Positions 35,309-44,327 of a stretch of DNA of 64,000 nucleotides are shown one piece after another (position 1 is the first letter of the stretch; each line of letters starts with the position of its first letter). Below the pieces are notes generated by a model. The model was given only the letters and a program-made list of their open reading frames with translations. It made no database searches and was not told where the DNA came from. The stretch is from NCBI GenBank assembly GCA_002479765.1, contig DLOZ01000004.1:46690-110689 (forward strand). The letters are read 5' to 3'. The stretch comes from Sphingomonadales bacterium UBA7471. GTDB lineage: Bacteria > Pseudomonadota > Alphaproteobacteria > Sphingomonadales > Sphingomonadaceae. The position numbers were made by a program, and so were the translations under genes.

Positions 35309-35683
35309 ATGATTATTTTTGTGTATGCGCTCGCGCTTTCGGCGCCATCCGCCCTGACTGAAACGCATCAGTCGGATATCGCCTGTGTTGCGACCCTTGC
35401 GACCTTGGCGGAGCGGCAGCGGCTCGGCACCGCGCCGTCCGATCTGCCCAATGTCGGGCAATCGGGAAAACGGTGGGCCGGCATCGTCGGCAGCCGCATC
35501 ACCGAACAAAGCGGCCAACCGCGTGCGTTGGTGGCGGTTGCCATGGCCGAAGCGGCGAAAGCCGAATTTCAGCGCCCAAGCGATCCGGCAATAATCCACA
35601 AATGCGCGATGCAAATGTCGCAGGAACTCGCTACGGCCGATATGTCCGATCAACCTCTTCCAAAACCGGTGACATCAAAATGA
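35309..35683 (+). CDS. Small hypothetical protein, probably exported
   Basis: Unrecognised protein of 124 residues. The first 17 residues (IIFVYALALSAPSAL) could be a weak signal peptide. The mature part has two cysteines (DIACVATLA and HKCAMQ) that could form a disulfide. Its stop overlaps the ATG of the downstream VOC protein gene, so the two are coupled. Confidence 0.6.
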   Translation: MIIFVYALALSAPSALTETHQSDIACVATLATLAERQRLGTAPSDLPNVGQSGKRWAGIVGSRITEQSGQPRALVAVAMAEAAKAEFQRPSDPAIIHKCAMQMSQELATADMSDQPLPKPVTSK

Positions 35684-36099
35684 GCTTACGTCCCTTCCAC
35701 TTGGCCTTTCCCGTCCGTGACTTATCCGAAGCGCGGCGCTTTTACGGCGACATCATGGGGTGCCCCGAAGGGCGCGCATCCGATCACTGGGTCGACTTCG
35801 ACTTTTTCGGGCATCAGATCGTCGCGCATCTCGATGCCAATGCGCGATCCGTTTCCACGCATAATCCGGTGGATGGACATGACGTTCCCGTGCCGCATTT
35901 CGGTGTGGTGCTGACGATGGAGCAGTGGGAATTGCTGGCCGCCCGCGTCACCGCCGCAGGCATAAGCTTTGGCATTGAACCCCATGTCCGCTTTAAAGGC
36001 GAAATTGGCGAACAGGCGACGATGTTCTTTTGTGACCCAAGCGGCAATGCACTGGAATTCAAGGCATTCGCCGACGACGCAAATCTATTCGCGCGTTAA
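35680..36099 (+). CDS. VOC family (glyoxalase/dioxygenase-like) protein
   Basis: Protein of 139 residues with two beta-alpha-beta-beta-beta modules, starting FHLAFPVRDLSEARRFYGDI and ending in MFFCDPSGNALEFKAF. Likely metal ligands are the early His in HLAFPV and the late Glu in LEFK. Starts at the ATG overlapping the previous stop. Substrate unknown. Confidence 0.85.
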   Translation: MSLRPFHLAFPVRDLSEARRFYGDIMGCPEGRASDHWVDFDFFGHQIVAHLDANARSVSTHNPVDGHDVPVPHFGVVLTMEQWELLAARVTAAGISFGIEPHVRFKGEIGEQATMFFCDPSGNALEFKAFADDANLFAR

Positions 36100-36105
36100 C
36101 GGACC

Positions 36106-36420
36106 TTATTCGTCATTTTCCAGCGAAGCTGCTTCACGCGTCTCGCTGTCTTCACTTTCAAACGTCATCGACGGTTCGCCAGTGATGGCCGGCACTTCTT
36201 CGATTTCCGGTTCGGCAACGGGCGTTTCGTTGCTTGCGTCTGGCACATTTTCGGACCGCTGCGGCTTTGGTGCTTCCGGAGCGGTCGCTTCATTGGTTTC
36301 AACCGGCGCGGCAGTCGTGCTTTGGTCCGCGTCGAGATAAGATCGCGTGGCCATGGCGGCCATGACAATGATGGTGACGACCGCGATGAAGGTGACGATT
36401 CTGCGTGAGCTTCTGTCCAT
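36106..36420 (-). CDS. Small single-pass membrane protein with acidic tail
   Basis: Unrecognised protein of 104 residues: positively charged N-terminus (MDRSSRR), one membrane helix (about 9-25, VTFIAVVTIIVMAAMA) and a low-complexity Pro/Glu/Ala tail of about 75 residues. By the positive-inside rule the tail would be periplasmic. Compositional bias limits any functional guess. Confidence 0.6.
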   Translation of the reverse strand: MDRSSRRIVTFIAVVTIIVMAAMATRSYLDADQSTTAAPVETNEATAPEAPKPQRSENVPDASNETPVAEPEIEEVPAITGEPSMTFESEDSETREAASLENDE

Positions 36421-36461
36421 GTCTGCTTTCCGATATTGTAAATAACTCGTGTGTGGCGGTG

Positions 36462-37100
36462 CTAACGTGCTTCAATCGTTGTGACGTTCGAGCAGGCATC
36501 CGTTTTGCGCGCCCCATTGCCAGCCAGCATCGTGAACGCAAAAAATCCGCCGACGACCAACACCAGAAACGCGGCGGTCACCCACGCCAGATATTTGTCG
36601 ATAAATGCCTTAATCGGGCGTCCGAATTTCCAGAACAAAAATCCGACCAGCATGAACTGGAATGCCCGGCTCAACACGCTGGCCCAGATGAAGGTGAACA
36701 GGTCCATTTTGATGAACCCTGCGGTCAAGGTCAGCAGCTTGAACGGAATGGGGGTCGCGCCCTTGATCAAAATAATCTCCGCGCCAAATTCGCGCAGATA
36801 ACATGCAGCCGCAGGAAAGCTGTCCCATAGCCCAAGCGCCTTCAGCAGCGCCGTGCCGATGGTTTCATACGCAAAATAGCCAATGGCATAGCCAAAGAGC
36901 CCGCCCATGACGGAGGCCAAAGTACAAATCGCCCCATAGCGCAACGCCTTGTCCGGGCGCGCGAGACACATCAACCCAAGCAGCGGGTGCGGTGGTATCG
37001 GGAAGAAGGAGCTTTCGATGAAGGAAAACAGGAACAACCAGCGTTCGGCATGGGCGTGCCCGGCCTTTTCCATCATCCATTCGTAGAGGCGTTTCAACAT
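36462..37100 (-). CDS. DedA/YqaA-family (VTT domain) membrane protein
   Basis: Membrane protein of 212 residues with the SNARE-associated/VTT fold: FSFIESSFFPIPPHPLLG, then FGAEIILIKGATPIPFKLLT, with re-entrant prolines. YqaA- and DedA-type proteins are linked to lipid carrier flipping and membrane homeostasis. No partner gene is adjacent. Confidence 0.85.
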   Translation of the reverse strand: MLKRLYEWMMEKAGHAHAERWLFLFSFIESSFFPIPPHPLLGLMCLARPDKALRYGAICTLASVMGGLFGYAIGYFAYETIGTALLKALGLWDSFPAAACYLREFGAEIILIKGATPIPFKLLTLTAGFIKMDLFTFIWASVLSRAFQFMLVGFLFWKFGRPIKAFIDKYLAWVTAAFLVLVVGGFFAFTMLAGNGARKTDACSNVTTIEAR

Positions 37101-37250
37101 TGTCTGCGGGGTTAAGCCGCGAACGGCCGCAAGTGCAAGCTTTTAACCCATCGGCATATTCCGTGCGATGTCCGCATGGGTTGCCCGCAATGACCAGGAT
37201 CAGCATGATCAACACTTGCTTTCTGTCGCGCGAATGCACAGCGGGTGGGA

Positions 37251-38402
37251 ATGGAATTGGAAAACTTCGATACAGATGCGTTCTTGCGCGAACATTGGCA
37301 GAAAAAGCCGCTGCTTATCCGCAATCCGTGGCGCGATTGGCAAAACCCGCTTGAGCCCGATGAGCTTGCCGGTCTCGCTTGCGAAGAAGAAGTGGAATCG
37401 CGCCTGATTTGTCAGACCGCCAAGGGCTGGGAGATGGAGCAGGGGCCGCAGCGCGAAGATCGCTTGGGCGGCCTTGGCGAGTCGCACTGGACTTTGCTGG
37501 TGCAGGCGGTCGATCACCATGTGCCGATGGTGGCTGATCTCATCGCGCCGTTCCGGTTCATTCCCAACTGGCGGATTGACGATGTCATGGTCAGCCTCGC
37601 CGCGGACCAAGGCGGGGTTGGCCCGCATTTCGACCAATATGATGTTTTCCTGATTCAGGGCCACGGCCGCCGCCGTTGGCAGATTGGGCCGCATTGTGAC
37701 GGCGATAGCCCGCTGGTGCCGCATGAGGACCTAAAGCTGCTCGCAGAATTTGAAGCGACCGAAGAATGGGTGCTTGAACCCGGCGACATCCTCTATGTCC
37801 CGCCGGGCATCGCGCATAATGGCGTTGCCGTCGGGTCGGACTGCATGACCTATTCGGTTGGTTTTCGTGCGCCGTCGCGCGCCGACCTGCTGGGGCATTT
37901 TGTCGATGATATGCTTGAGCAGATTCCCGAGGATGATTTGTACCGCGATCCGGATTTAGGAGCTCAGGCCAACCCGGGCGAGATTATGCCCGACGCCTTG
38001 GCGCGCTTGCACCGGATGACGCTGGATTCGCTTTCCGACCCACGTGCCTTTGCCCGGTGGTTCGGCATGTTCAACAGCACGCCCAAATATGCCGAAATGG
38101 ACTGGCAACCGGAAACCCCCGTTGAGCCGGACGATGTGCGACAATCTATTGCTGATCAGGCCCTGCTGTCGCGCAATCCGGCCAGCCGGTTGGCATTTGT
38201 GGGCGATGGCGCGGATGCGGTGATGTTCTTTGCCGACGGCGCATGTTTTGACTGCGGGGCGGAGACAGCGGATCTGGCGCGGCAGCTGTGCGCGCAAGAT
38301 GCCTTGGTCCTCGACACCGCACTTGCGTCAGTGGACGCCGCAATCGACCTGCTGACGCAGCTGTGCAACATGGGGTGCATCGCGTTCGACGGCGAAGATT
38401 GA
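37251..38402 (+). CDS. JmjC/cupin ribosomal oxygenase (RoxA/YcfD-like)
   Basis: 2-oxoglutarate/Fe(II) oxygenase of 383 residues. The JmjC iron site is His126 and Asp128 in VGPHFDQYDVFL plus His189 in GIAHNGVA; a C-terminal winged-helix-like domain follows. The E. coli homologue YcfD hydroxylates an arginine of ribosomal protein L16, so a similar role is likely. Start: ATG at 37251; an in-frame GTG at 37245 is possible. Confidence 0.88.
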   Translation: MELENFDTDAFLREHWQKKPLLIRNPWRDWQNPLEPDELAGLACEEEVESRLICQTAKGWEMEQGPQREDRLGGLGESHWTLLVQAVDHHVPMVADLIAPFRFIPNWRIDDVMVSLAADQGGVGPHFDQYDVFLIQGHGRRRWQIGPHCDGDSPLVPHEDLKLLAEFEATEEWVLEPGDILYVPPGIAHNGVAVGSDCMTYSVGFRAPSRADLLGHFVDDMLEQIPEDDLYRDPDLGAQANPGEIMPDALARLHRMTLDSLSDPRAFARWFGMFNSTPKYAEMDWQPETPVEPDDVRQSIADQALLSRNPASRLAFVGDGADAVMFFADGACFDCGAETADLARQLCAQDALVLDTALASVDAAIDLLTQLCNMGCIAFDGED

Positions 38403-38403
38403 T

Positions 38404-38580
38404 TTGCGCACGCGGCTGAGCATTTGCCGAAGAAAGGCAGCTTACGCGGCGGAGGCGGATGCCATGGCCGCAATGGCGGCGGCGACAATCACGCTGCGCC
38501 ATTACCGCTGCGACCGATGCGGCCAATTTCATCTGACGAGCCGGACCAAGGGCAAGCGCGTGCCGCGCCCGGTGGACTAG
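38404..38580 (+). CDS. Small putative zinc-binding protein
   Basis: A frame of 58 residues from a TTG at 38404 (or 38 residues from the ATG at 38464) directly after the oxygenase gene. It contains SICRRKAAYAAEADAM and then LRHYRCDRCGQFHLTSR, a pattern of spaced cysteines and a His that looks like a conserved mini zinc finger I recall in sphingomonad small proteins. The evidence is only compositional and by memory. Confidence 0.45.
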   Translation: MRTRLSICRRKAAYAAEADAMAAMAAATITLRHYRCDRCGQFHLTSRTKGKRVPRPVD

Positions 38581-38602
38581 GTCCTGACCCTAAGCCGCTG
38601 CG

Positions 38603-39154
38603 TCAGGCCTCGCGCCAGCTGCCGGGGGTAAGTCCATCCAGCGTCCAATCGCCAACGCCGTGGCGCACCAGCCGCAATGTCGGGTGGCCAACCGCGGCGG
38701 TCATGCGGCGCACTTGCCGGTTGCGGCCTTCGCGGATGATAAGCTGTATCCAGCTGTCGGGCACCGTCTGGCGGACGCGGATGGGCGGATCGCGCGGCCA
38801 AAGCTGCGGGTCGGCAATGCGCTCTGCCTCTGCGGGCAAGGTCATCCCGTCCTTCAACTGCACACCGCGCCGCAATTGGACGAGCGCATCGTCGGAAACC
38901 GTGCCCTCAACCTGAACAAGGTAGATTTTCGGCAGCTTGTACCGCGGATCGGAAATGCGCGCCTGCAACCGCCCGTCGTCGGTCAGGATCATCAGCCCTT
39001 CGCTGTCCATATCCAACCGGCCAGCGGGATAGACCCCGGGCACATCGATAAAGTTGGACAAGGTCGGGCGCGGCGAACCGGCGGTTCCCTTGTCGGTAAA
39101 TTGCGGCAAGACGCCATAAGGCTTGTTGAACAGAATGACGCGCGACATCCCCAA
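38603..39154 (-). CDS. rRNA pseudouridine synthase, RluE/RsuA family
   Basis: Protein of 183 residues without an S4 domain, as in RluE. Catalytic Asp48 lies in YPAGRLDMDSEGL; the C-terminal REGRNRQVRRM and LVRHGVGDWTL segments are typical. RluE modifies U2457 of 23S rRNA. An ATG two codons later (39148) may be the true start. Confidence 0.88.
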   Translation of the reverse strand: MGMSRVILFNKPYGVLPQFTDKGTAGSPRPTLSNFIDVPGVYPAGRLDMDSEGLMILTDDGRLQARISDPRYKLPKIYLVQVEGTVSDDALVQLRRGVQLKDGMTLPAEAERIADPQLWPRDPPIRVRQTVPDSWIQLIIREGRNRQVRRMTAAVGHPTLRLVRHGVGDWTLDGLTPGSWREA

Positions 39155-39208
39155 CCCATAGCGAAGCCGCCAGAAAAGGGGAAATCATCTTACAGGTGCG
39201 TAAAATTA

Positions 39209-39259
39209 TAACCAAATAGGTAAAAACATATTGACATCGTAACGTTATTTGGTTAGTGT
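39209..39259 (+). promoter_or_regulatory. Promoter of the GTA remnant, flanked by an inverted repeat
   Basis: A perfect -35 (TTGACA, 39231-39236) is followed 17 bases later by a weak -10 (TAGTGT, 39254-39259). TAACCAAATA at 39209-39218 and its exact reverse complement at 39246-39255 flank the -35, and the right arm overlaps the -10. This suggests a regulated promoter. Confidence 0.5.
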
Positions 39260-39367
39260 TGGGCATAGTCGAAAATTGCGATTCGCGGCGCTGCGGCGGT
39301 TTTGCGAACATATCATGGGCTGAAGCGCGATCTTCGGCCCTTTTTCTTTGGGAATAGGAGGTTGGCG

Positions 39368-39829
39368 ATGACGAAAGATAAAATCAGCGTGCCCGACACC
39401 CGTTTGAACGCGCGCACGCGGCGTCTTTTCCTCAACCATCTGGCCGAAACCGCAAATGTGGCGGCGTCGGCGAGAGCGGCGGGTGTTGGCAGCAGCGCCG
39501 TCTATGCCGAACGGCGGCGATCGGCGGGCTTTCGCGATGATTGGGCGCGGGCGCTTGGCGAGGGCTATGCGCGGCTGGAGACGGATTTGTTGGGCGAGGC
39601 CTTGTTGGCGGCCAATGGCAAAACGGCGGAGGCTACGTTGAAAGCGCGGGCGCAAAAACACCGGCTGGCGATTGCGTTATTGAGCGCACATCGCGCCGCG
39701 GTGAAGGGTGCGCCGGTTGCCGCAACGCCAGCGCCTGCGTCAACGGATTTGCCGACGTTGAAGGCGCAATTGATTTTGAAGTTAACCCAAATGCGCGAAC
39801 GTGCGGAGCGGGCGAATGACGCAGCTTAA
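39368..39829 (+). CDS. GTA/phage terminase small-subunit-like protein
   Basis: Protein of 153 residues with an N-terminal helix-turn-helix (LAETANVAASARAAGVGSSA) and a helical C-terminus, as in terminase small subunits of GTA-type clusters. AGGAGG lies seven bases before the ATG. The next gene starts inside its 3' end and encodes the N-terminus of the terminase large subunit, but is broken after 62 codons. This intact gene is therefore stranded from its packaging partners. Confidence 0.65.
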   Translation: MTKDKISVPDTRLNARTRRLFLNHLAETANVAASARAAGVGSSAVYAERRRSAGFRDDWARALGEGYARLETDLLGEALLAANGKTAEATLKARAQKHRLAIALLSAHRAAVKGAPVAATPAPASTDLPTLKAQLILKLTQMRERAERANDAA

Positions 39830-40001
39830 TGCCCAGGCGCTGATGGCCATGCCCTATGAACAGATGGTCGCCTGCATCAAAAGCTGGAACCGCCACAAAA
39901 TGGCGGAATCGCGCAGTTGGCGTTTCTGGCGACGCGATGACCAGTTTGAACCGCAGGGTGATTGGCGCACATGGCTGGTGATGACGGGGCGCGGCTTTGG
40001 A
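39816..40001 (+). pseudogene. Terminase large subunit, N-terminal fragment (GTA remnant)
   Basis: 62 codons from the ATG at 39816 encode the usual start of a GTA terminase: WRFWRRDDQFEPQGDWRTWL, then VMTGRGFG. The family continues GRGFGKTRAGAEW, the Walker A motif, but here homology stops exactly after GRGFG at 40001. The ATPase and nuclease domains are missing. Confidence 0.7.
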
Positions 40002-40162
40002 ACAGGTCCAATGGTCGTGATAGCATTTATACCGGCGGCGTTTGGCGTAGCGGCCCAATTATCGCAAACCCGTCTGGTGGGGTCGTGGTCGATACCGAAG
40101 CGCGGGCTACACTCGGTGCGATGTTACAGTATTTTAGGTTGATTGGTATATTGACGCCTTGA
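40001..40162 (+). pseudogene. C-terminal fragment of a DUF2793-like GTA protein
   Basis: In a different frame from the terminase fragment, about 53 codons read IYTGGVWRSGPIIANPSGGV and then DTEARATLGAMLQYF before a TGA. This matches what I know of the C-terminus of DUF2793 proteins encoded at the far end of sphingomonad GTA clusters (NPxGGxxxDxEAR). It has no start codon of its own. The abutment at 40001 marks a deletion junction. Confidence 0.55.
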
Positions 40163-40324
40163 GTGGCGGCATCGCAAAAACACGGCCAGTATTCGTATGA
40201 AATGTGCATAATGGCGACATTTTAGCAACAGTATCCGGACATAGCGACTTGCTTCGCTGGAACAGAATCGATAGAAATACGTTCTACAATTTCCGTTCCT
40301 AAAGATAGAAAAAGGGGAAAGTTG

Positions 40325-41446
40325 ATGCGTAAGTTAGCCATAGGTTTGGTTCTCGCTTCTACTGCTCTGGCATCACCGGCGTTGGCCCGCGACGACCAGT
40401 GGTATGTTGGAGTGGATGGCGGTGCCATGATAGTAGAAGACTTGGCTTTGGATATCGGCACATTGAACAATGCTGCGTCGGTTGACACAAAAAATGGTTA
40501 TGATTTCGGCGGCTTAGTCGGCTATGATTTCGGCGGTTTCCGTCTTGAATCAGAAGTTTCTTATCGTACGGCGAATGTAACTGCGTTCAGCAGCCAGACG
40601 CCTCAGATTACGAACGGCGCAACATCTGCACTCGCACCTAGCGGTTCGTATAAGCTTGATGGCGATGCAAGTGCATTGAGCTTCATGGTCAATGGTCTTG
40701 TTGATTTCGGCGACGATGATGGCCTTCAGGGCTTTGTCGGCGGCGGCGTTGGCGTGGCACGCGTTGATGTGACGGCTACTGTCGTTGCTCCAGCGTTCCT
40801 CGACGATTCAGACACCGGTTTGGCATGGCAGGCTCTTGCCGGCATCCGTACGCCACTCAGCGATAACTGGGACGCCGGTTTGAAGTACCGTTTCTTCAAC
40901 GCAAACAATGTTGGTCTTGTTGACCGTCTTGGCCGTGCCGTCGACACGCGCTTCCGTTCGCACAGCGTCATGGCAAGCCTGGTTTACAACTTCGGCGGTG
41001 CACCTGCGCCAGTTGAAGTTGCGCCTCCTCCACCACCACCACCATATGTGGCACCACCAGCTCCACCACCACCACCGCCGCCGCCAGCGCCAGTGTGCAA
41101 CACCGGTCCTTATATCGTATTCTTCGATTGGGATCAGTCGAACTTGCGTCCTGACGCAGCATCAGTTCTGGACAACGCTGTTGCGCAGTATGCCAACTGT
41201 GGCACTGCGAAGGTTATGCTGGCCGGTCACGCCGATAAGTCGGGTAGCGCAAAGTACAATGTTGGCCTCTCCGAGCGTCGTAACACCACTGTGCGTTCGT
41301 ACCTTGAGTCCAAGGGCATTGCGAGCGGTGCAATTGCATCCCAAGCATTTGGTGAAACTGCACCATTGGTTCAGACTGCAGATGGTGAGCGTGAACCGCA
41401 AAACCGTCGCGTTGAAGTTACCTACGGTCCAAATTCGGGAATGTAA
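40325..41446 (+). CDS. OmpA-family outer membrane protein
   Basis: Outer-membrane protein of 373 residues: a signal peptide ending SPALA, an eight-stranded barrel domain (residues about 25-220), a proline-rich linker of about 35 residues and an OmpA peptidoglycan-binding domain (about 255-373). The domain includes AGHADKSGSAKYNVGLSERR with the diaminopimelate-binding Asp and Arg. It would tether the outer membrane to the cell wall. AGGGGAAAG precedes the ATG at 40325. A strong terminator follows. Confidence 0.93.
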   Translation: MRKLAIGLVLASTALASPALARDDQWYVGVDGGAMIVEDLALDIGTLNNAASVDTKNGYDFGGLVGYDFGGFRLESEVSYRTANVTAFSSQTPQITNGATSALAPSGSYKLDGDASALSFMVNGLVDFGDDDGLQGFVGGGVGVARVDVTATVVAPAFLDDSDTGLAWQALAGIRTPLSDNWDAGLKYRFFNANNVGLVDRLGRAVDTRFRSHSVMASLVYNFGGAPAPVEVAPPPPPPPYVAPPAPPPPPPPPAPVCNTGPYIVFFDWDQSNLRPDAASVLDNAVAQYANCGTAKVMLAGHADKSGSAKYNVGLSERRNTTVRSYLESKGIASGAIASQAFGETAPLVQTADGEREPQNRRVEVTYGPNSGM

Positions 41447-41472
41447 TTTCGAACGGACGATCATGTTAAAAG

Positions 41473-41503
41473 AAAGGCCGGTCGAAAGACTGGCCTTTTT
41501 TTT
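41473..41503 (+). terminator. Rho-independent terminator of the OmpA-like gene
   Basis: AAAGGCCGGTC pairs with GACTGGCCTTT (one G-U pair) around a GAAA tetraloop, followed by a run of eight T. It starts 27 bases after the stop codon. It also separates this gene from convergent glnD. Confidence 0.9.
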
Positions 41504-41533
41504 ATGACTGACGCAACCGAAAGTTCGGCGTGC

Positions 41534-44290
41534 TTACGCGGCCTTGGTTTTTACCCTGGAACGGACAGTGGCCGCTTCAAGCAGCCTTGTTTCTAATGAT
41601 TTCAACTTGGTCTTGCTCTCGATTTTTGCACCGAAAAGATCTGTCGCATAGAATGTATCTACGGCGCGTTCGCCATAGGTTGCGATATGCGCACTGTGCA
41701 ATGTTACCTTTGACTCGAACAGAGCCAAGGCCAAATTGTTCAGCAATGCCGGCCGGTCCAGCGCATTTACTTCTACAACAGTGAAGCGGTTAGAAGCCTG
41801 ATTATCGATTAACACTGAAGGCGCAATTTTAAATGCGTCCGCACGCCGCAGAGCCTTGGGCTTGGCATCCAGTTGGGTCATCAACTTGGCACGGTTGGTC
41901 AATGCTTCTTCGATATTGCGCGCTAAACGATCTAATTGACCCTGCTCGCGAAATGGACGGCCGAGCGGATCTTGGATCAGGAAATTATCGATCGCCATCC
42001 CGTCGCTGCTTGTGTGGATCCGTGCATCGATGATATTTCCGCCTGCCAAGTGAATTGCACCTGCAATGCGATAAAATAAGCCGGGATGGTCGGCCGCGAA
42101 AACAGTAACGAGCGTGGCGCCCCGGTCGGGGTAGTAGCAAGCATCAATGGCGAGTTCAGTACCTTCATTTTTCAGCAGATGCCGTGCATTGCGCTCAATG
42201 ATGTCGTCTGGCTCGGCTATCCAATAGGCGTCGGGCAAGATTTTTGTGAAATGCGCAAATTTTTCAGGGGACAACTGTAATGCTGACCCGAGCTTCGATT
42301 TTTTCGACGCTATGCGTTCGTCACGGCCACGTTGCTTGTGGCCAAGCCGCAGCACTTCTTCAGTGGCTTCGAAAAGATCGGATAATAATTGGCGCTTCCA
42401 ACTGTTCCAAACGCCTGGACCCACGGCGCGAATGTCCACCACCGTCAAAACCAGCAGCAATTTCAACCGTTCAGGCGACTGAACCGCCTGCGCAAAATCC
42501 AATATTGTTTTGAAGTCCGCAAGGTCACGTTTGAACGATGTTGCGGACATCAATAAATGGTGGCGTACCAACCACGCGACTGTTTCGGTCTCCGCGGCTG
42601 ACAAACCAAGTCGCGGGCATAATGTTTCCGCGACCTGAGCGCCTAAAACGCTGTGGTCTCCGCCACGGCCCTTTGCAATATCGTGCAGCAAGGTTGCGAC
42701 ATATAATACCCTTCTGCTGACGATATTCCGCATGATGGCAGCCGAAAGCGGGTGATCCTGTTTCAGTTTTCCGCTTTCGATATTCGCCAATAGCCCAATG
42801 GCGCGGATCGAGTGTTCATCGACGGTGTAATGATGGTACATGTCGAACTGCATTTGCGCGACCACGCGGCGGAAATCGGGGATGAACCGTCCAAAAATCG
42901 TGGATTCGTTCATCCAACGTAATACGGTTTCCGGATCGCGACGTGACGTCAGAATATCTAAAAAGAGCGCGTTGGCCCGCGGGTCCTTTTGGACTGTCTT
43001 ATCTACAAGCCGGGCGTCGCGCTGGGCCGTCCGCATGGCTGAGGGGTGAATTTCCAGCCCATGCAAATCCGCGAGGTGGAAAATTTCCAATAGCCGAACG
43101 GGGTCTTCGACGAAAAACTGATCGTCGGGTAATGCCAAGCGACCACGGTCAAGTTGGAAGCCATTCAGCTTGCGTGGTTTTCGGTTAAAGCTTGGAATGA
43201 ACCGGCGGCCTTTTTGCGCCATGGCCTCATCCAAATGCGCCAAGAATAAGCCTGTAACGTCGCCCACGGTTTTGGCATTCAAGAAATAATAATGCATGAA
43301 CCGCTCAACCGCCGAACGACCGGGGCGATCCGCGAACTGCATCTGTTCGGCCACTTCGCGCTGCAAATCAAATGTCAGGCGTTCCTCGGCGCGGCCAGTA
43401 ATATTGTGCATATGGCAACGAACGGACCAGAGGAAGTTTTCGGCTTTCCTGAACCGGTTATATTCTTCGACCGACAATAGCCCAACATCGACGAGATCAG
43501 ATGCCGTTGAGACCTTGTGGATATATTTTCCAATCCAATACAAGGTATGCAAATCGCGCAGTCCGCCTTTGCCGTCTTTGATATTGGGCTCCACAACGTA
43601 GCGGCTGTCGCCCATGCGCTTGTGCCGTTCATCGCGTTCGGCCATTTTCAATCGCACAAAATCGGGCGCCGTATTTGCGACCACTTCGTTCCAGAAGCGT
43701 AATGCCGCCTCTTCGTACACGGCGCGATCACCCCACACGAACCTGCTTTCCAAAAGTGCGGTACGGATCGTTAGATCTTCCTGCGCCATTTTCACCGTCT
43801 CGTCCAAAGAGCGGCTGGATTGGCCCACTTTCAGGCCGAGGTCCCAGAGAAGGTACAAAATCGCTTCGACGACTTGTTCGGTCCATGAACTCCTTTTGTA
43901 CGGGGTAACAAACGCAATATCGACGTCGCTATGCGGCGCCATCTCGCCGCGGCCATATCCGCCCACAGCAAGGATAGCGATCCGTTCCGATGCTGACCGG
44001 TTCGCTGCGGGATATGCGTGGGCCGTCACATAGTCGTAAATGAGCCGGACAATCTGATCGACCAGAAAGGCTTGCTCCGCGGACGCGCGGTAACCCTGTG
44101 ACGGGTTTTCGCCCAGTCGTCGTTTGACTTCGGCGCGCCCTTCCGCCAACGCGCCTTGCAAAAGCTCAAGGATCTGAGGACGGCAGTGCTGAGGACCATC
44201 TTCTGCAACAATAGACTCAATGTTATCGGCAAGCGCAGTCCTGTCGATAATGTCGCGTTGCTTTATAATCCGGTCGGGCGCTGAAGTCAT
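41534..44290 (-). CDS. glnD: Bifunctional uridylyltransferase/uridylyl-removing enzyme
   Basis: Senses glutamine and adds or removes UMP on PII proteins. The 918-residue protein has the nucleotidyltransferase motif VGGYGRGEMAPHSDVDIAF, the HD hydrolase motif TLLHDIAKGRGGDHS and two C-terminal ACT domains (GLFYRIAGAIHLAGGNI; DRPALLNNLALALFES). Its substrate PII is encoded at the right end of the window, next to glnA. Confidence 0.96.
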   Translation of the reverse strand: MTSAPDRIIKQRDIIDRTALADNIESIVAEDGPQHCRPQILELLQGALAEGRAEVKRRLGENPSQGYRASAEQAFLVDQIVRLIYDYVTAHAYPAANRSASERIAILAVGGYGRGEMAPHSDVDIAFVTPYKRSSWTEQVVEAILYLLWDLGLKVGQSSRSLDETVKMAQEDLTIRTALLESRFVWGDRAVYEEAALRFWNEVVANTAPDFVRLKMAERDERHKRMGDSRYVVEPNIKDGKGGLRDLHTLYWIGKYIHKVSTASDLVDVGLLSVEEYNRFRKAENFLWSVRCHMHNITGRAEERLTFDLQREVAEQMQFADRPGRSAVERFMHYYFLNAKTVGDVTGLFLAHLDEAMAQKGRRFIPSFNRKPRKLNGFQLDRGRLALPDDQFFVEDPVRLLEIFHLADLHGLEIHPSAMRTAQRDARLVDKTVQKDPRANALFLDILTSRRDPETVLRWMNESTIFGRFIPDFRRVVAQMQFDMYHHYTVDEHSIRAIGLLANIESGKLKQDHPLSAAIMRNIVSRRVLYVATLLHDIAKGRGGDHSVLGAQVAETLCPRLGLSAAETETVAWLVRHHLLMSATSFKRDLADFKTILDFAQAVQSPERLKLLLVLTVVDIRAVGPGVWNSWKRQLLSDLFEATEEVLRLGHKQRGRDERIASKKSKLGSALQLSPEKFAHFTKILPDAYWIAEPDDIIERNARHLLKNEGTELAIDACYYPDRGATLVTVFAADHPGLFYRIAGAIHLAGGNIIDARIHTSSDGMAIDNFLIQDPLGRPFREQGQLDRLARNIEEALTNRAKLMTQLDAKPKALRRADAFKIAPSVLIDNQASNRFTVVEVNALDRPALLNNLALALFESKVTLHSAHIATYGERAVDTFYATDLFGAKIESKTKLKSLETRLLEAATVRSRVKTKAA

Positions 44291-44327
44291 ACAGACACTC
44301 TAGGCGCGATCACGCCCTATGTCAGCA

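Noticed and set aside
39209..40162. Active prophage
   Set aside because: No integrase, attachment sites, capsid or tail genes; only both ends of a GTA-type cluster remain.
41015..41100. Short tandem repeats of CCACCA type, possible CRISPR or VNTR
   Set aside because: They encode the proline-rich linker of the OmpA-like protein, in frame; there are no spacers.
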